This document shows positions 16,441-25,601 of a stretch of DNA of 64,000 nt, piece by piece. The notes below the pieces were generated by a model. The model was not told the DNA's origin. It saw only the letters and a program-made list of their open reading frames with translations, and ran no database searches. The DNA lies in the NCBI GenBank assembly GCA_965277105.1, contig OZ255710.1, positions 558,001 through 622,000 on the forward strand. The letters run 5' to 3'. How positions within the stretch are numbered: position 1 is the first letter of the stretch; the number at the start of each line of letters is the position of its first letter. Origin of the DNA: CAXSBA01 sp965277105 (GTDB lineage Bacteria; Spirochaetota; UBA12135; COTS27; CAXSBA01). The translations under genes and the position numbers were made by a program.

Positions 16441-19400
16441 TTATAAAAACAAATGGGTATGTCCCTTTTGTTTTTGCTTTACTGCTTCAGGCGTTCCTTC
16501 GGCTACTAATTGTCCGCCTTGCTCTCCCCCCTCAGGGCCTAAATCAATTAGATAATCAACCCCCCTTAAAAAATCAACATTATGCTCAATGACGACAATC
16601 GTCCCTTTTTGGTTAAGGATTTCTTCTAATAGAGAAGTTAGCATTTCAATGTCTTTAAAATGAAGGCCAGTTGTGGGCTCATCAATGAGATAGAGGGTAG
16701 TAGACGGATCAGCGAATGCTAGTTCGTGGGCTATTTTCAGTCGCTGTAGTTCTCCCCCCGATAAATAAGAAGTTTTAAATCCTAACTGCAAGTAACCTAA
16801 CCCAGCTTTTATTAGCCGGTTTATTTTTTCTCGAATTAGTTTAAACTGATGAAAAAAATCTAGAGCTTCGTTAAAAGTCATCGATAAAATTTCGTGGATA
16901 TTTTTTCCTTGATAATAAATGCCTAGGATTTCTTTTTTAAAACGTTTCCCTTGGCATTCTTCACAGGTAATGCTCACATCAGAGATAAAGTGCATTTCAA
17001 TTTCTTCGACTCCTAGCCCTTGGCATTTTAAGCAACTTCCCTTAATGGAGTTAAAAGAAAAATAGCCTTTATCGAGGCCGTTCGCTTTAGCTTCGTGGGT
17101 TAGGGCAAAAACATCGCGAATAAGCTCGTAAACTCCCATATAGGTAGCGATAATGGAGCGTTTATTCATAGCGATGGAATCTTGATTAATAAAACACACG
17201 TTCTTTATTTTAAAGGGTTTAAATTTAGTATTTTCATAAGTAAGAGATTTAGAATTCTTTAATTGAATTAACTTTAAACTTTCATGGTGAAGCCAATTCA
17301 AGAAACTACTTTTACCTGATCCACTTACCCCAGATATACCAACTAATTTCCCTAAAGGAATTTTTGCCTTAATCCCTTTTAAATTATTTTTGTAAATTTC
17401 TTTAGTAGCCAAGTAAGCATCCTTAGAAAAATCAACCTTTTTTTTTGAACGATAAAGTACTTTTTCTCGCTCAAAGAGGTAAGGGTAGACACTGGTTTGC
17501 TTTAATTTACTTTTTTGATTTTTCCCTTGATAAACAATTTTTCCTCCTAATTCGCCCGCTTGAGGACCTACATCGATGAGGTTATCGGCTGCCTTAATAA
17601 AACTAGCATCGTGCTCTACGACTAAAACGGTGTTTTGATTTCTTTTTAAATCCTGCATAACTTTTATTAGCCGGTAAGTGTCTTTTTCATGAAGGCCGAT
17701 AGTAGGTTCATCTAGAACGTAAATCACATCTTTGAGTTTATTGCCAATTTGATTGGCTAGGCGAGTGCGTTGAATTTCTCCTCCTGATAACGTGGCAATT
17801 TTTCTAGCTAGGTTTAAATAGCCTAATCCCAATTCGTTTAATTTAGTAAGACGGAAAAGCATTTCGTTAAGAGGATTTTCCGCAATCTGAATTTGGATAG
17901 GATTGAGGTCTTTTTTAAGTTCGTTAAAAAAATCAATGAGCTCGGTAATTTTTTTTAGAGTTAAAGTGTAAATATTTTCTTGCTTAATTTTAATTTGGAG
18001 GATTTCGTTTTTTAGTCTGCCTCCCTTGCACTCATCGCAGGTGGTTTCTTTCATGAGTAAGTAAAGCGAATTATGATGTTTTTTAAACTTAGGATTTTCC
18101 AATAAAGATTTTACAAATTTTGAAAGCCCTATCCAGGAGGAAAAAAAATCACCGTATAAAATAAAATTTCTAGCATTAGATGATAAAAGATAATAGGGAG
18201 TGTTGAGTAAATCAATATTTTTTTTTTCTGCTTCCTCAATGAGTTTGGCTAAGCTAGGGATTTTTAAAAAAAATTGAGTTAATTTAGCTGAGAAAGCTCC
18301 GTTTAAAAAAGGGAGTTGGTAGTTTTCAATTAACAATTCTTCGGCAACTCCATAGTGCTCTCCTATCCCGTTACATTGCTTACAAGCTCCTAGGTAATGG
18401 TTGAAAGAAAAGTGACGGGGGGTAATCGCTTCGGTTAAGTAGTAATTATGTTCAGCGCAAGCATAAAATTGGCTATAAAAAAAAGATTTTTTTTCGTGGT
18501 AAAGGAAAGTAATACCGTTGCCTAATTCAAAAGCTAACTCCAAACTTTCTTTTAAACGGCTTTGATTTTCTGTGCTTAATGTAACCCTATCTAAAACTAA
18601 ATCGATTTTTTTTATTTTTTTGTTGGGTATATTTTTGAGAGGCGCATGCTGTAAGTTAATTAGCTCATCATTAATAAAAAATCTAAAAAATCCTTTTTTT
18701 TCATAAACCTTAAAATAGTTATTAATGTTTTTTAAGTCTCTGATGAAAAAAAAATCTTTTTTAAAATGGCGATATAAAGGAGCAGTGATGGTAAAAGTTT
18801 CCCCAGTTAATTCATTTTGAGATAATAATTCATTAATAACACTTGTGGGGGTGTATTTGGTTAGGGGGCTTCCGCATTCGGGACAGTGTGGGATACCTAC
18901 TCCAGCAAAAAGAACTCTCAAATGATCGTAAATTTCAGTTTGAGTCCCGAGGGTAGAACGCGGATTATGAGTTTTGTTTTTTTGATCAATGCAGATGGTG
19001 GCTGATAAATTTTCTACCTTATCAGCTTCTAACCTAGGGATTCTTCCTAAAAATCTTCTAGCATAAGTAGATAAACTCTCTAAATAACGCCTTTGTCCTT
19101 CGGCAAAAATGCTATCAATTGCAATGGAGGATTTCCCTGACCCCGATACACCAGTAAAAACGGTGATTTGATTTTTGAGGATGGTTAAAGAAATATTTTT
19201 TAAGTTATGTTTTTTCAATCCTTCAATGATAATTTTTTCTTGGTTGGCTTTGGCTTCGGGAATTTCATTCAGGTAGGTAAAAAGCTCTTTGGTGTTTTTA
19301 GGTTGTAAAAAATATTCAGCTTCTTTTTTCTTTTGGCGATTTAAATACTCTTTAAGAACTTTAGCGGTGGGTGTTTTTTTTTGTAAAACTTCTTTAAGGC

Positions 19401-22149
19401 TTCCTTGATTAATAACTTTTCCTCCTTCCATCCCACCTTTAGGTCCTAGTTCAATGAGGTAATCTGCTACCTTTATAATTTCTAAATTATGCTCAATGAT
19501 TAAAATGGTGTTGTTTTCTTGCTTTAATTTATAAAGTATTTTTAATAGAGAATCAATGTCCTTGAAATGGAGACCGGTGGTGGGCTCATCTAATAAAAAT
19601 AAGGTTCGACCACGACTGCCCTTGATGAGTTCGGTTACTAGCTTGATGCGTTGAGCTTCTCCGCCAGATAAAGTAGGGGAGGGTTGGCCTAATTTTAAAT
19701 AACCTAAACCAATATCAGAAATAAGCTGCAGGGTTTTGTAGAGTTTGGGGATGTGTTTGAAAAAAATCACAGCTTCATCAATGGTGAGATTAAGGATATC
19801 AAAAATATTTTTATGGTTGTAGAAAATTTCTAAAGTAGCGTTATTAAAACGCTTACCCGAGCAGCTCTCACAAGTTACGTCAATAGGAGAAAAAAGGTGC
19901 AATTCCACGCGAGTAAATCCCGATCCTCCACATTCTTCGCAGCGTCCTCCTTTGACATTAAAAGAAAATCTTCCTTTTTTATAGTTTCTAATCCTTGACT
20001 CTTCTAAGGAAGTAAAAAGATCACGAATGTAAGTCCAAATACCAGTGTAAGTAGCGGGATTACTCCTTAAAGTACGGCCAATGGGTTTTTGATTAATAAC
20101 GACTAGCTTTTCAATTTCTTCTAAATTTTCTATCCGCTTAACGTTTTGATTTTTTTGTTTCCTTTTTTTTTCTAACCAGGATTTTTCGATAATATCAAAA
20201 AGAGTAGATTTTCCTGAACCCGATACCCCGGTAAGCACGGTTAGCGTGTTCAAGGGAATTTTTGCGTTTAGATTAACCAAGTTAAATTTTTCAATTCCCT
20301 GCCACACCAAGTATTTTTTAAAATCTTTGGCTATTGGTGGTGAAGGAATATTATCTTTGCCAATTAAATAATCTATTGTTGAAAAACTTTTCTTTTGATT
20401 TTTAATAGCTTCCTCAGTAACCTTTAAAGGGTTTTGGGAAAAAACGACTTTCCCCCCTTGCTCGCCTGCCAAGGGGCCTATTTCTACCAAGTGATCAGCG
20501 GCGAGCATAGTCTCTTCATCGTGCTCGATAACCACTAAAGAATTGCCTTGGTTTTTTAAAATCTGGAGGGTTTGAATTAATTTCTGGTTATCAATTTGGT
20601 GAAGGCCAATAGAAGGTTCGTCGAAAATGTACAGGCAGCCTTCAAGCCCTTTGCCAATTTGGGAGGCTAAACGGATGCGCTGGGATTCTCCTCCTGATAA
20701 GGTATTGGCTTTTCGATTGAGGGATAAGTATTCCACGCCTACTTTGATGAGAAAACTCAGCCTTTGGGTAATTTCTTTAACGATGGGTTGCCAGATTGCT
20801 TGCGAGAATTTTTTAGTATCTATGGTAGTGAAAAAAGCATGGAGATCTTTAATCGATAAGGCGGTTAATTCAAAAATTTTCTTTTGGGCTAACTCAACAT
20901 TTCTAGCAACTTCATTAAGTCCAGTCCCTTCACATGCTTGACAAGATTCTTTTTGCATATACCTTTCAAATAAACTAATGCGATATTTTCGATAAATAAA
21001 TTCCATAACTTTCAAGATGCTAAAAGCAGGACTCTCTTTATCGCCAATGATAATCCTGTCTTTTAATTCTTGGGGGATTTTTTTCCAAGGAGTGGTAATG
21101 TCTTTTTTGAATTCAGCAAAGATTTTTTTAATATCCCTATTTCCTTTCTTAGAAAACAAAACATTTCCTTGGGGATTTAGCACATGCAGAGCTCCCTCAA
21201 AGACGCTTTTGTTTTCGTCATTGATAAAGTATTCGGGATTAAACTCGTTGATATACCCTAGCCCTTGACACTTGGAGCAAGCATCAGCTGGCGAGTTAAA
21301 AGAAAATAATTTAGGTTCTAATTCTTTAATGCTAAATCCACAAACTTTGCACGCGTTATAAATGTTACTTAGGAAATAATATTTCTCATGGTTACGAAAG
21401 TTTTTTTTAATTGCTTTTTCTTTAATAGCCTCATTTACTAAAAAAGAAACTTTCCCTTCGGTTAACGAAATGGCTTTATAAATAGCTTCGCTAACTCGTC
21501 CTTGATTTTCTTCTTGAACTACGACTCGGTCAATGACTAGCTCCAAAGTATGCTTTTCATAGCGGTTTAATTCAGGGGGTTCATCTAAAGAAAACAGCGC
21601 ATTATTAATAACTATACGAGTGAATCCTTGCTGGTAAAATTTTTCTAGCTCCTTGCGATATTCCCCTTTGCGATCAATAACCACGGGAGCCATGATGAGA
21701 ATGAGCTGATTATGATAATCTTCGTAAAGTTTATCGATAATGTTTTTACTCGTCTGGCTTTCAATCGGCCCATGTCTCCTTGGGCAATGAGGGGTGCCTA
21801 CTCGAGAATATAACAAGCGAAGAAAATCATAAACTTCGCTAATTGTCCCCACAGTTGAGCGAGGATTCCTTTCTACGGATTTTTGATCAATGCAAATAGT
21901 GGGGGAAAGCCCTTCAATGACATCAACTAATGGTTGCTCTAAGTTTTGAATAAACTGCCTAGCGTAAGTGGATAAAGAAGCAATGTAACGCCTTTGCCCT
22001 TCTTTAAAAATAGTGTCAAAAACTAAAGAAGATTTTCCCGAACCCGATACCCCAGTTACCACTACTAATTTATTTTTAGGGATAGTTAAAGAAATATTTT
22101 TTAAGTTATTTTCGTGGGCATTGATAATTTCTAAATTATTTTTATACAT
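16441..22149 (-). CDS. uvrA: Tandem-duplicated excinuclease ABC subunit A (two complete UvrA units in one chain)
   Basis: UvrA recognises distorted DNA and loads UvrB in nucleotide excision repair. Normal UvrA is about 940 residues; this product is 1902. A second complete UvrA starts near residue 968 (IIIEGLKKHNLKNISL), mirroring residue 6 (LEIINAHENNLKNISL). All four ATPase sites of a UvrA dimer are here: four GVSGSGKS Walker A motifs (first at 33-40), four LSGGE signatures and four DEPT/DEPS Walker B motifs. Zinc sites CKVCG...CSKCQG and CEECGG...CESCSG in unit 1 and CLKCQG...CEECQG in unit 2 are intact. The first finger of unit 2 is altered (CAEH instead of CxxC). A fused pseudo-dimer of this type is known from Chlamydia. 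It lies 22 bases after the peptidase gene. Confidence 0.96.
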   Translation of the reverse strand: MYKNNLEIINAHENNLKNISLTIPKNKLVVVTGVSGSGKSSLVFDTIFKEGQRRYIASLSTYARQFIQNLEQPLVDVIEGLSPTICIDQKSVERNPRSTVGTISEVYDFLRLLYSRVGTPHCPRRHGPIESQTSKNIIDKLYEDYHNQLILIMAPVVIDRKGEYRKELEKFYQQGFTRIVINNALFSLDEPPELNRYEKHTLELVIDRVVVQEENQGRVSEAIYKAISLTEGKVSFLVNEAIKEKAIKKNFRNHEKYYFLSNIYNACKVCGFSIKELEPKLFSFNSPADACSKCQGLGYINEFNPEYFINDENKSVFEGALHVLNPQGNVLFSKKGNRDIKKIFAEFKKDITTPWKKIPQELKDRIIIGDKESPAFSILKVMEFIYRKYRISLFERYMQKESCQACEGTGLNEVARNVELAQKKIFELTALSIKDLHAFFTTIDTKKFSQAIWQPIVKEITQRLSFLIKVGVEYLSLNRKANTLSGGESQRIRLASQIGKGLEGCLYIFDEPSIGLHQIDNQKLIQTLQILKNQGNSLVVIEHDEETMLAADHLVEIGPLAGEQGGKVVFSQNPLKVTEEAIKNQKKSFSTIDYLIGKDNIPSPPIAKDFKKYLVWQGIEKFNLVNLNAKIPLNTLTVLTGVSGSGKSTLFDIIEKSWLEKKRKQKNQNVKRIENLEEIEKLVVINQKPIGRTLRSNPATYTGIWTYIRDLFTSLEESRIRNYKKGRFSFNVKGGRCEECGGSGFTRVELHLFSPIDVTCESCSGKRFNNATLEIFYNHKNIFDILNLTIDEAVIFFKHIPKLYKTLQLISDIGLGYLKLGQPSPTLSGGEAQRIKLVTELIKGSRGRTLFLLDEPTTGLHFKDIDSLLKILYKLKQENNTILIIEHNLEIIKVADYLIELGPKGGMEGGKVINQGSLKEVLQKKTPTAKVLKEYLNRQKKKEAEYFLQPKNTKELFTYLNEIPEAKANQEKIIIEGLKKHNLKNISLTILKNQITVFTGVSGSGKSSIAIDSIFAEGQRRYLESLSTYARRFLGRIPRLEADKVENLSATICIDQKNKTHNPRSTLGTQTEIYDHLRVLFAGVGIPHCPECGSPLTKYTPTSVINELLSQNELTGETFTITAPLYRHFKKDFFFIRDLKNINNYFKVYEKKGFFRFFINDELINLQHAPLKNIPNKKIKKIDLVLDRVTLSTENQSRLKESLELAFELGNGITFLYHEKKSFFYSQFYACAEHNYYLTEAITPRHFSFNHYLGACKQCNGIGEHYGVAEELLIENYQLPFLNGAFSAKLTQFFLKIPSLAKLIEEAEKKNIDLLNTPYYLLSSNARNFILYGDFFSSWIGLSKFVKSLLENPKFKKHHNSLYLLMKETTCDECKGGRLKNEILQIKIKQENIYTLTLKKITELIDFFNELKKDLNPIQIQIAENPLNEMLFRLTKLNELGLGYLNLARKIATLSGGEIQRTRLANQIGNKLKDVIYVLDEPTIGLHEKDTYRLIKVMQDLKRNQNTVLVVEHDASFIKAADNLIDVGPQAGELGGKIVYQGKNQKSKLKQTSVYPYLFEREKVLYRSKKKVDFSKDAYLATKEIYKNNLKGIKAKIPLGKLVGISGVSGSGKSSFLNWLHHESLKLIQLKNSKSLTYENTKFKPFKIKNVCFINQDSIAMNKRSIIATYMGVYELIRDVFALTHEAKANGLDKGYFSFNSIKGSCLKCQGLGVEEIEMHFISDVSITCEECQGKRFKKEILGIYYQGKNIHEILSMTFNEALDFFHQFKLIREKINRLIKAGLGYLQLGFKTSYLSGGELQRLKIAHELAFADPSTTLYLIDEPTTGLHFKDIEMLTSLLEEILNQKGTIVVIEHNVDFLRGVDYLIDLGPEGGEQGGQLVAEGTPEAVKQKQKGHTHLFL

Positions 22150-22171
22150 AGCAAGGGGAGTATTTTTTTAA

Positions 22172-23539
22172 TTAATAGCTTAGAAAATGGATTAAACTTT
22201 GAATCCCACGATAAAAGTTGGTCAGCGAAAAACTTTCATTTGGAGAATGGATTTTGTCTTCGGGCATGCTAAAACCAATCATAATCAGCTCTTTTTGTAG
22301 ACTATTTTTAAGCTCAGCTAAAATGGGAATACTTCCGCCAGTTCGTAAGAAAAGTGGTTTTTGAGAAAATGCTTTGGTTAGAGAAAGTGTGGCTTTTTTA
22401 ATTCCAGGATGATGGAGGTCACAAGTGACGGGATTGCCGCCTACCTCTTCTTCCCATTTTATACTAAACCTTTTTTTGTCGATTTTTTTAGTGATAGCTT
22501 GTTTTACTAGGTGAATAATTTCTTCATAATTTTGTTCGCCAACCAAACGGCAGCTTAAAGAAAAATCAGCTTCGTGGGGGATAATGGTTTTAAAAAGCTC
22601 TCCACTTTTAATGCCGTTGATTTCGAAAGTAGGTTGATGATAAATCTTTTCATAGATTTCTGCTGGGGAGTAATTTTCTAAGTCCTTCATCCCAGTTTCT
22701 TTTAGCCATTTTTTTTTTAAGTCGGGTAATTCCAAAAGGAGATTTTTTTCTTCCCTGGATAATAGCTTGACCCCTTTATAAAAACCTTTTAAATTAATTC
22801 TGCCTTTTTCATCTCTAGTATTGATGTCACTTATAATCCTCATCAGTTCCAAAACCGGGTTAGCGACAAACCCTCCAAAGCAACCAGAGTGTAACTCCCT
22901 TTTAGTGGCAATGATTTTCCCCTTTAAAAAGGCTAGTCCTCTCACCCCTAAAGTAATAGCCGGAATATTTTCTTCTAGCATCTCGGTATCAGTAACTAAA
23001 ACCATATCGCACTCTAGGAGCTTTTGATTTTCTTGAATAAAGGCGTGGGTGTTTTTTGAACCAATTTCTTCTTCCCCTTCAATGAAAATTTTAATGTTAA
23101 ACATAGGTGAAGCGGTTTTGATTAAGCATTCTAAACTAGAGAGCTGCATGATAAGGGGGCCTTTATTGTCGCTACTACCACGAGCGTAAATCCGGTTGTT
23201 TTTTATGGTGGGTTTAAAAGGAGGAGAAAGCCATTCGTTTTCATTTCCTACCGGTTGCACGTCATAGTGGCTGTACATTAAAATAGTAGGGAGTTTTGCA
23301 GAAAATATCTTCTCCGCAGTAATGATTGGGTGGGGTGGGGTGGTCAGTTTGCTTTTGGTTTGGTGGAGATTGATTTTATTAAATCCCAGGCTTTTAAGTT
23401 TTTTACTAAGCCATTTTGCTCCTACGCTCATTTCTTTAGCGTTTTCTTTTTGGGAGCTTATGGTGGGAATGGATAAGAAATTTTGGAAATCTTTTAAAAA
23501 GTTACCTTTATTTTTCTCTAAGTAGTCAAGCGCATTCAC
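22172..23539 (-). CDS. M20 family metallo-dipeptidase
   Basis: The product has 455 residues. The di-zinc peptidase hallmarks are present: MYSHYDVQP (first metal His and the Asp two residues later), SSDNKGP (bridging Asp), EGEEEIGS (catalytic Glu pair), VTDTEM (metal Asp), and HSGCFGG at the dimerisation lid. A final H-S-P-N-E-S-F supplies the last metal His. The sequence resembles the carnosinase/CNDP branch of M20, cytosolic dipeptidases that cut short peptides. No signal peptide is seen. The start is GTG at 23539; the only alternative ATG nearby is out of frame. It is transcribed toward uvrA with a 22-base gap, so the two probably share a transcript. Confidence 0.88.
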   Translation of the reverse strand: MNALDYLEKNKGNFLKDFQNFLSIPTISSQKENAKEMSVGAKWLSKKLKSLGFNKINLHQTKSKLTTPPHPIITAEKIFSAKLPTILMYSHYDVQPVGNENEWLSPPFKPTIKNNRIYARGSSDNKGPLIMQLSSLECLIKTASPMFNIKIFIEGEEEIGSKNTHAFIQENQKLLECDMVLVTDTEMLEENIPAITLGVRGLAFLKGKIIATKRELHSGCFGGFVANPVLELMRIISDINTRDEKGRINLKGFYKGVKLLSREEKNLLLELPDLKKKWLKETGMKDLENYSPAEIYEKIYHQPTFEINGIKSGELFKTIIPHEADFSLSCRLVGEQNYEEIIHLVKQAITKKIDKKRFSIKWEEEVGGNPVTCDLHHPGIKKATLSLTKAFSQKPLFLRTGGSIPILAELKNSLQKELIMIGFSMPEDKIHSPNESFSLTNFYRGIQSLIHFLSY

Positions 23540-23644
23540 TATACCTATAATTGTAACGTGAAATAATTACTGGTGGGAGAAAATAAGTGGGGTAGAGATA
23601 GTGTTTAAGTAAACTTATTAAATAAAGACAAAATGCTTTTTCTA

Positions 23645-23690
23645 CCCATAAATCTTTTTTAAAGATTTATGGGCTTATTTTATTATTTTA
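23645..23690. terminator. Perfect 13-bp hairpin with U-rich flank
   Basis: CCCATAAATCTTT (23645-23657) and AAAGATTTATGGG (23661-23673) form a perfect stem with a TTT loop. The U-rich side is to the right, which suits plus-strand transcription, yet the flanking genes are both on the minus strand. It could end the orphan gene at 23719-24117, or belong to a small plus-strand RNA. An 8-base pair of arms (23592-23599 with 23696-23703) also encloses it. Confidence 0.6.
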
Positions 23691-23718
23691 TAATAATCTC
23701 TACTTTTGATATTTGTTG

Positions 23719-24117
23719 TTAATTTTTTATTTCATCCCCTTCTATTTTCCCGCAAAGAAAATCCTCTAATTTCCCGCTAAATTTATGATCAATTGGAAGG
23801 CCTGATAAAATATTTTTAGTAAGTGATTCTGGAATCATCAACCATGTGGCATGAAAGATATCTTTATTATTTTCATTATAATGTGATTTTGGTTCACCAT
23901 ATTTACTCCAAAACCATCTAATTCCTAATCTAGGTTTTCCATCCCATTTTAAAGCAACGATAGCCCATCGATTAGGAATATCTTTAAATACTACTACATA
24001 AGGCCCCTCTACATAAGGTTTTTTTTCATTTTTTTCATTTTTTTGTGGAGAATTAATTTTTAAAATTTCTTCATCACTTTCAAGGGTAAAGTCTTCTCCC
24101 GCATTGTTAACTGCCAT
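23719..24117 (-). CDS. Hypothetical protein with a very strong ribosome binding site
   Basis: I do not recognise this 132-residue protein. It is soluble, with no signal peptide or membrane segment. The first 40 residues are acidic and low in complexity (ESDEE, then NEKNEKK). The rest looks like a compact alpha/beta domain with clustered aromatics: PYVVVFKDIPNRWAIVALKW, LGIRWFWSKYGEP and FHATWLMIPESLT. The start codon is preceded by AGGAGG with 7 bases between, much stronger than most sites in this window, so high expression is likely. It stands alone between the M20 peptidase (minus) and proX (plus), with its own predicted promoter at 24207-24235. Confidence 0.75.
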   Translation of the reverse strand: MAVNNAGEDFTLESDEEILKINSPQKNEKNEKKPYVEGPYVVVFKDIPNRWAIVALKWDGKPRLGIRWFWSKYGEPKSHYNENNKDIFHATWLMIPESLTKNILSGLPIDHKFSGKLEDFLCGKIEGDEIKN

Positions 24118-24206
24118 GTTTTATTCCTCCTAATAATTTAAAAATTAAAATAAATTAAACCCATTTCGTAAAAAAATAGGCTTATGCGCCAAATAGCGTA
24201 ATTTCC

Positions 24207-24235
24207 ATTATAATATACAAAATTAATAACTTTAA
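24207..24235 (-). promoter_or_regulatory. Possible promoter of the orphan gene
   Basis: On the minus strand, TTAAAG (24230-24235) and a perfect TATAAT (24207-24212) are 17 bases apart. The leader to the AUG would be about 80 bases and contains an imperfect GCGC-centred dyad around 24184-24199. Confidence 0.4.
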
Positions 24236-24417
24236 TTTTTTTAAAAACATATTCGTCAATTCAAAACCAACAAAAAAATAAGAATTTTTTATCGAAAGAA
24301 ATTTATTTATTAACGATTTATTTTATTTCTAGGCTTTTTTTATCATTAAGATATTTTCCTTTTTATTAAATTTTGCTAAAATTCCACTAAAATTCCATAA
24401 AGTATATTTGGTTGTGA

Positions 24418-24426
24418 TGGTATAAT
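24418..24426 (+). promoter_or_regulatory. Extended -10 promoter of proX
   Basis: TGGTATAAT at 24418-24426 is an extended -10 with a perfect TATAAT. No good -35 is visible at 16-18 bases. A transcript would start near 24433, just at the base of the leader hairpin. Confidence 0.5.
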
Positions 24427-24434
24427 ATGTATTC

Positions 24435-24501
24435 AATTGCTTTTAAAATTCCTAGGCTTTTGCCTATTTTAATCTAACGAATTTTAAGCAATTACTTTTT
24501 T
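24435..24501 (+). promoter_or_regulatory. proX leader: nested hairpin followed by a T6 run (attenuator-like)
   Basis: AATTGCTTTTAAAATTC (24435-24451) pairs with GAATTTTAAGCAATT (24479-24493), leaving two bases bulged. Inside is a small hairpin TAGGC-TTTT-GCCTA (24453-24466). TTTTTT follows at 24496-24501, then the AAGGA ribosome binding site (24507-24511) and the proX start (24523). A terminator-like element between promoter and gene suggests conditional read-through, or an RNA-stabilising 5' structure. Confidence 0.5.
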
Positions 24502-24522
24502 GTCATAAGGAAAAAAAATAAA

Positions 24523-25548
24523 ATGAAAAAAACACTAAAAATATTATTATCACTTTTTTTGATATTAACCTTACTCTTTGTCTTAGGTTGTTCTAGCAAA
24601 TCTGCCAAAAATCAAGAATGCGGGGAAGTGCAAATTGCTGAGATGAACTGGGCCTCGGCCCAATTGGTCGCTAATATCGATCAAGTTATTTTAAAAAATG
24701 GTTATGACTGCGATGCTAGTGTGGTTGTCGGAGACACCAACCCTACTTTTGCCTCAATGATTAGTAAAGGATCGCCAGATATTGCTCCAGAAATGTGGCT
24801 TAATTCTTTCAGGGAGCCCCTTGAAAAAGCGGTAAGTGAAGAGAAAATTTATATTGCTAATGAGCAACCTATTACTGGTTTAGGCGAGGGATGGTGGATT
24901 GATCCGGCTACTGCTCAAAAATATCCTGAGTTAAAGACGGTGCAAGATGTGCTTGCTCGTCCAGATTTATTCCCTTATAAAGAAGATTCAAGTAAAGGGG
25001 CATTTCATAGTTGTCCAGAAGGATGGGCTTGTCGAATTGTTAATGGTAATTTATTTAGAGGTTTTGAGATGGAAGAAAAAGGTTGGCATTCGGTGAATCC
25101 TGGCTCGGCAGCTGGCTTGGATGGCTCTATTGCTAAGGCTGTTGAAAGTGGTAGCCCTTGGTTTGGTTATTATTGGTCGCCTAATGCTATTATTGGCAAA
25201 TATAAGTTAGTAAAAATTGATTTTGGTGTTCCTTATGCTGGAGATGAAAAGTGGGATAATTGTTTAGCTAAAGAAAATTGCGCCGATCCAGTTGCTAGTT
25301 CTTGGCTAGAGCCTTTGGTTAGAACTGTGGTTAGTGGAACATTTAAACAAAACGTATCGCAGGACGTTAGTAGTTATCTAGAAAAACGTACTTTGCCTGG
25401 TAATATTGTCGAGAATCTCCTTGCTTATATGAACGAAAAACAGGCAAGTGGCAGTGATGCTGCTTTTAAATTTTTATCTGAATATCCTGATGTTTGGCGT
25501 GAATGGGTAAGCGAAGAGGTGTTCGAGAAGGTTAGTAAAGCACTATAA
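24523..25548 (+). CDS. proX: Glycine betaine/proline betaine ABC transporter, substrate-binding lipoprotein (ProX/OpuAC type)
   Basis: The product has 341 residues. A lipoprotein signal ends in LGC with the lipidated Cys at residue 23. The mature part is an OpuAC-type binding domain: an I-A-E-M-N-W-A-S-A-Q opening strand, PDIAPEMWLNSF, GEGWWIDP, and SPWFGYYWSPNAI with the aromatic residues that typically form the cage for quaternary ammonium groups. Two Cys pairs (CPEGWAC and CLAKENC) may form disulfides. The exact substrate (glycine betaine, proline betaine, choline or DMSP) cannot be read from sequence. It heads the operon proX-proW-proV, an unusual order since proV often comes first. Confidence 0.9.
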   Translation: MKKTLKILLSLFLILTLLFVLGCSSKSAKNQECGEVQIAEMNWASAQLVANIDQVILKNGYDCDASVVVGDTNPTFASMISKGSPDIAPEMWLNSFREPLEKAVSEEKIYIANEQPITGLGEGWWIDPATAQKYPELKTVQDVLARPDLFPYKEDSSKGAFHSCPEGWACRIVNGNLFRGFEMEEKGWHSVNPGSAAGLDGSIAKAVESGSPWFGYYWSPNAIIGKYKLVKIDFGVPYAGDEKWDNCLAKENCADPVASSWLEPLVRTVVSGTFKQNVSQDVSSYLEKRTLPGNIVENLLAYMNEKQASGSDAAFKFLSEYPDVWREWVSEEVFEKVSKAL

Positions 25549-25579
25549 GCTATTACCACTAAAAAAAGCCAATAATCCT

Positions 25580-25600
25580 AGAGCTTTTTAGCTCTTATTT
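25580..25600 (+). promoter_or_regulatory. Small hairpin between proX and proW
   Basis: AGAGCT-TTTT-AGCTCT (25580-25595) followed by TATTTT lies directly before the proW ATG (25602), where a ribosome binding site is expected but not seen. It could stabilise the proX 3' end or dampen proW-proV expression, giving excess binding protein. Confidence 0.4.
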
Positions 25601-25601
25601 T

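Larger units (their letters stand above)
24118..24522. other. 405-base intergenic region between divergent orphan gene and proX
   Basis: The region is extremely AT-rich and holds no plausible gene. It contains the orphan gene's promoter (24207-24235), an A/T-rich middle in which I see nothing definite, the proX extended -10 (24418-24426) and the proX leader hairpin (24435-24501). Confidence 0.6.
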
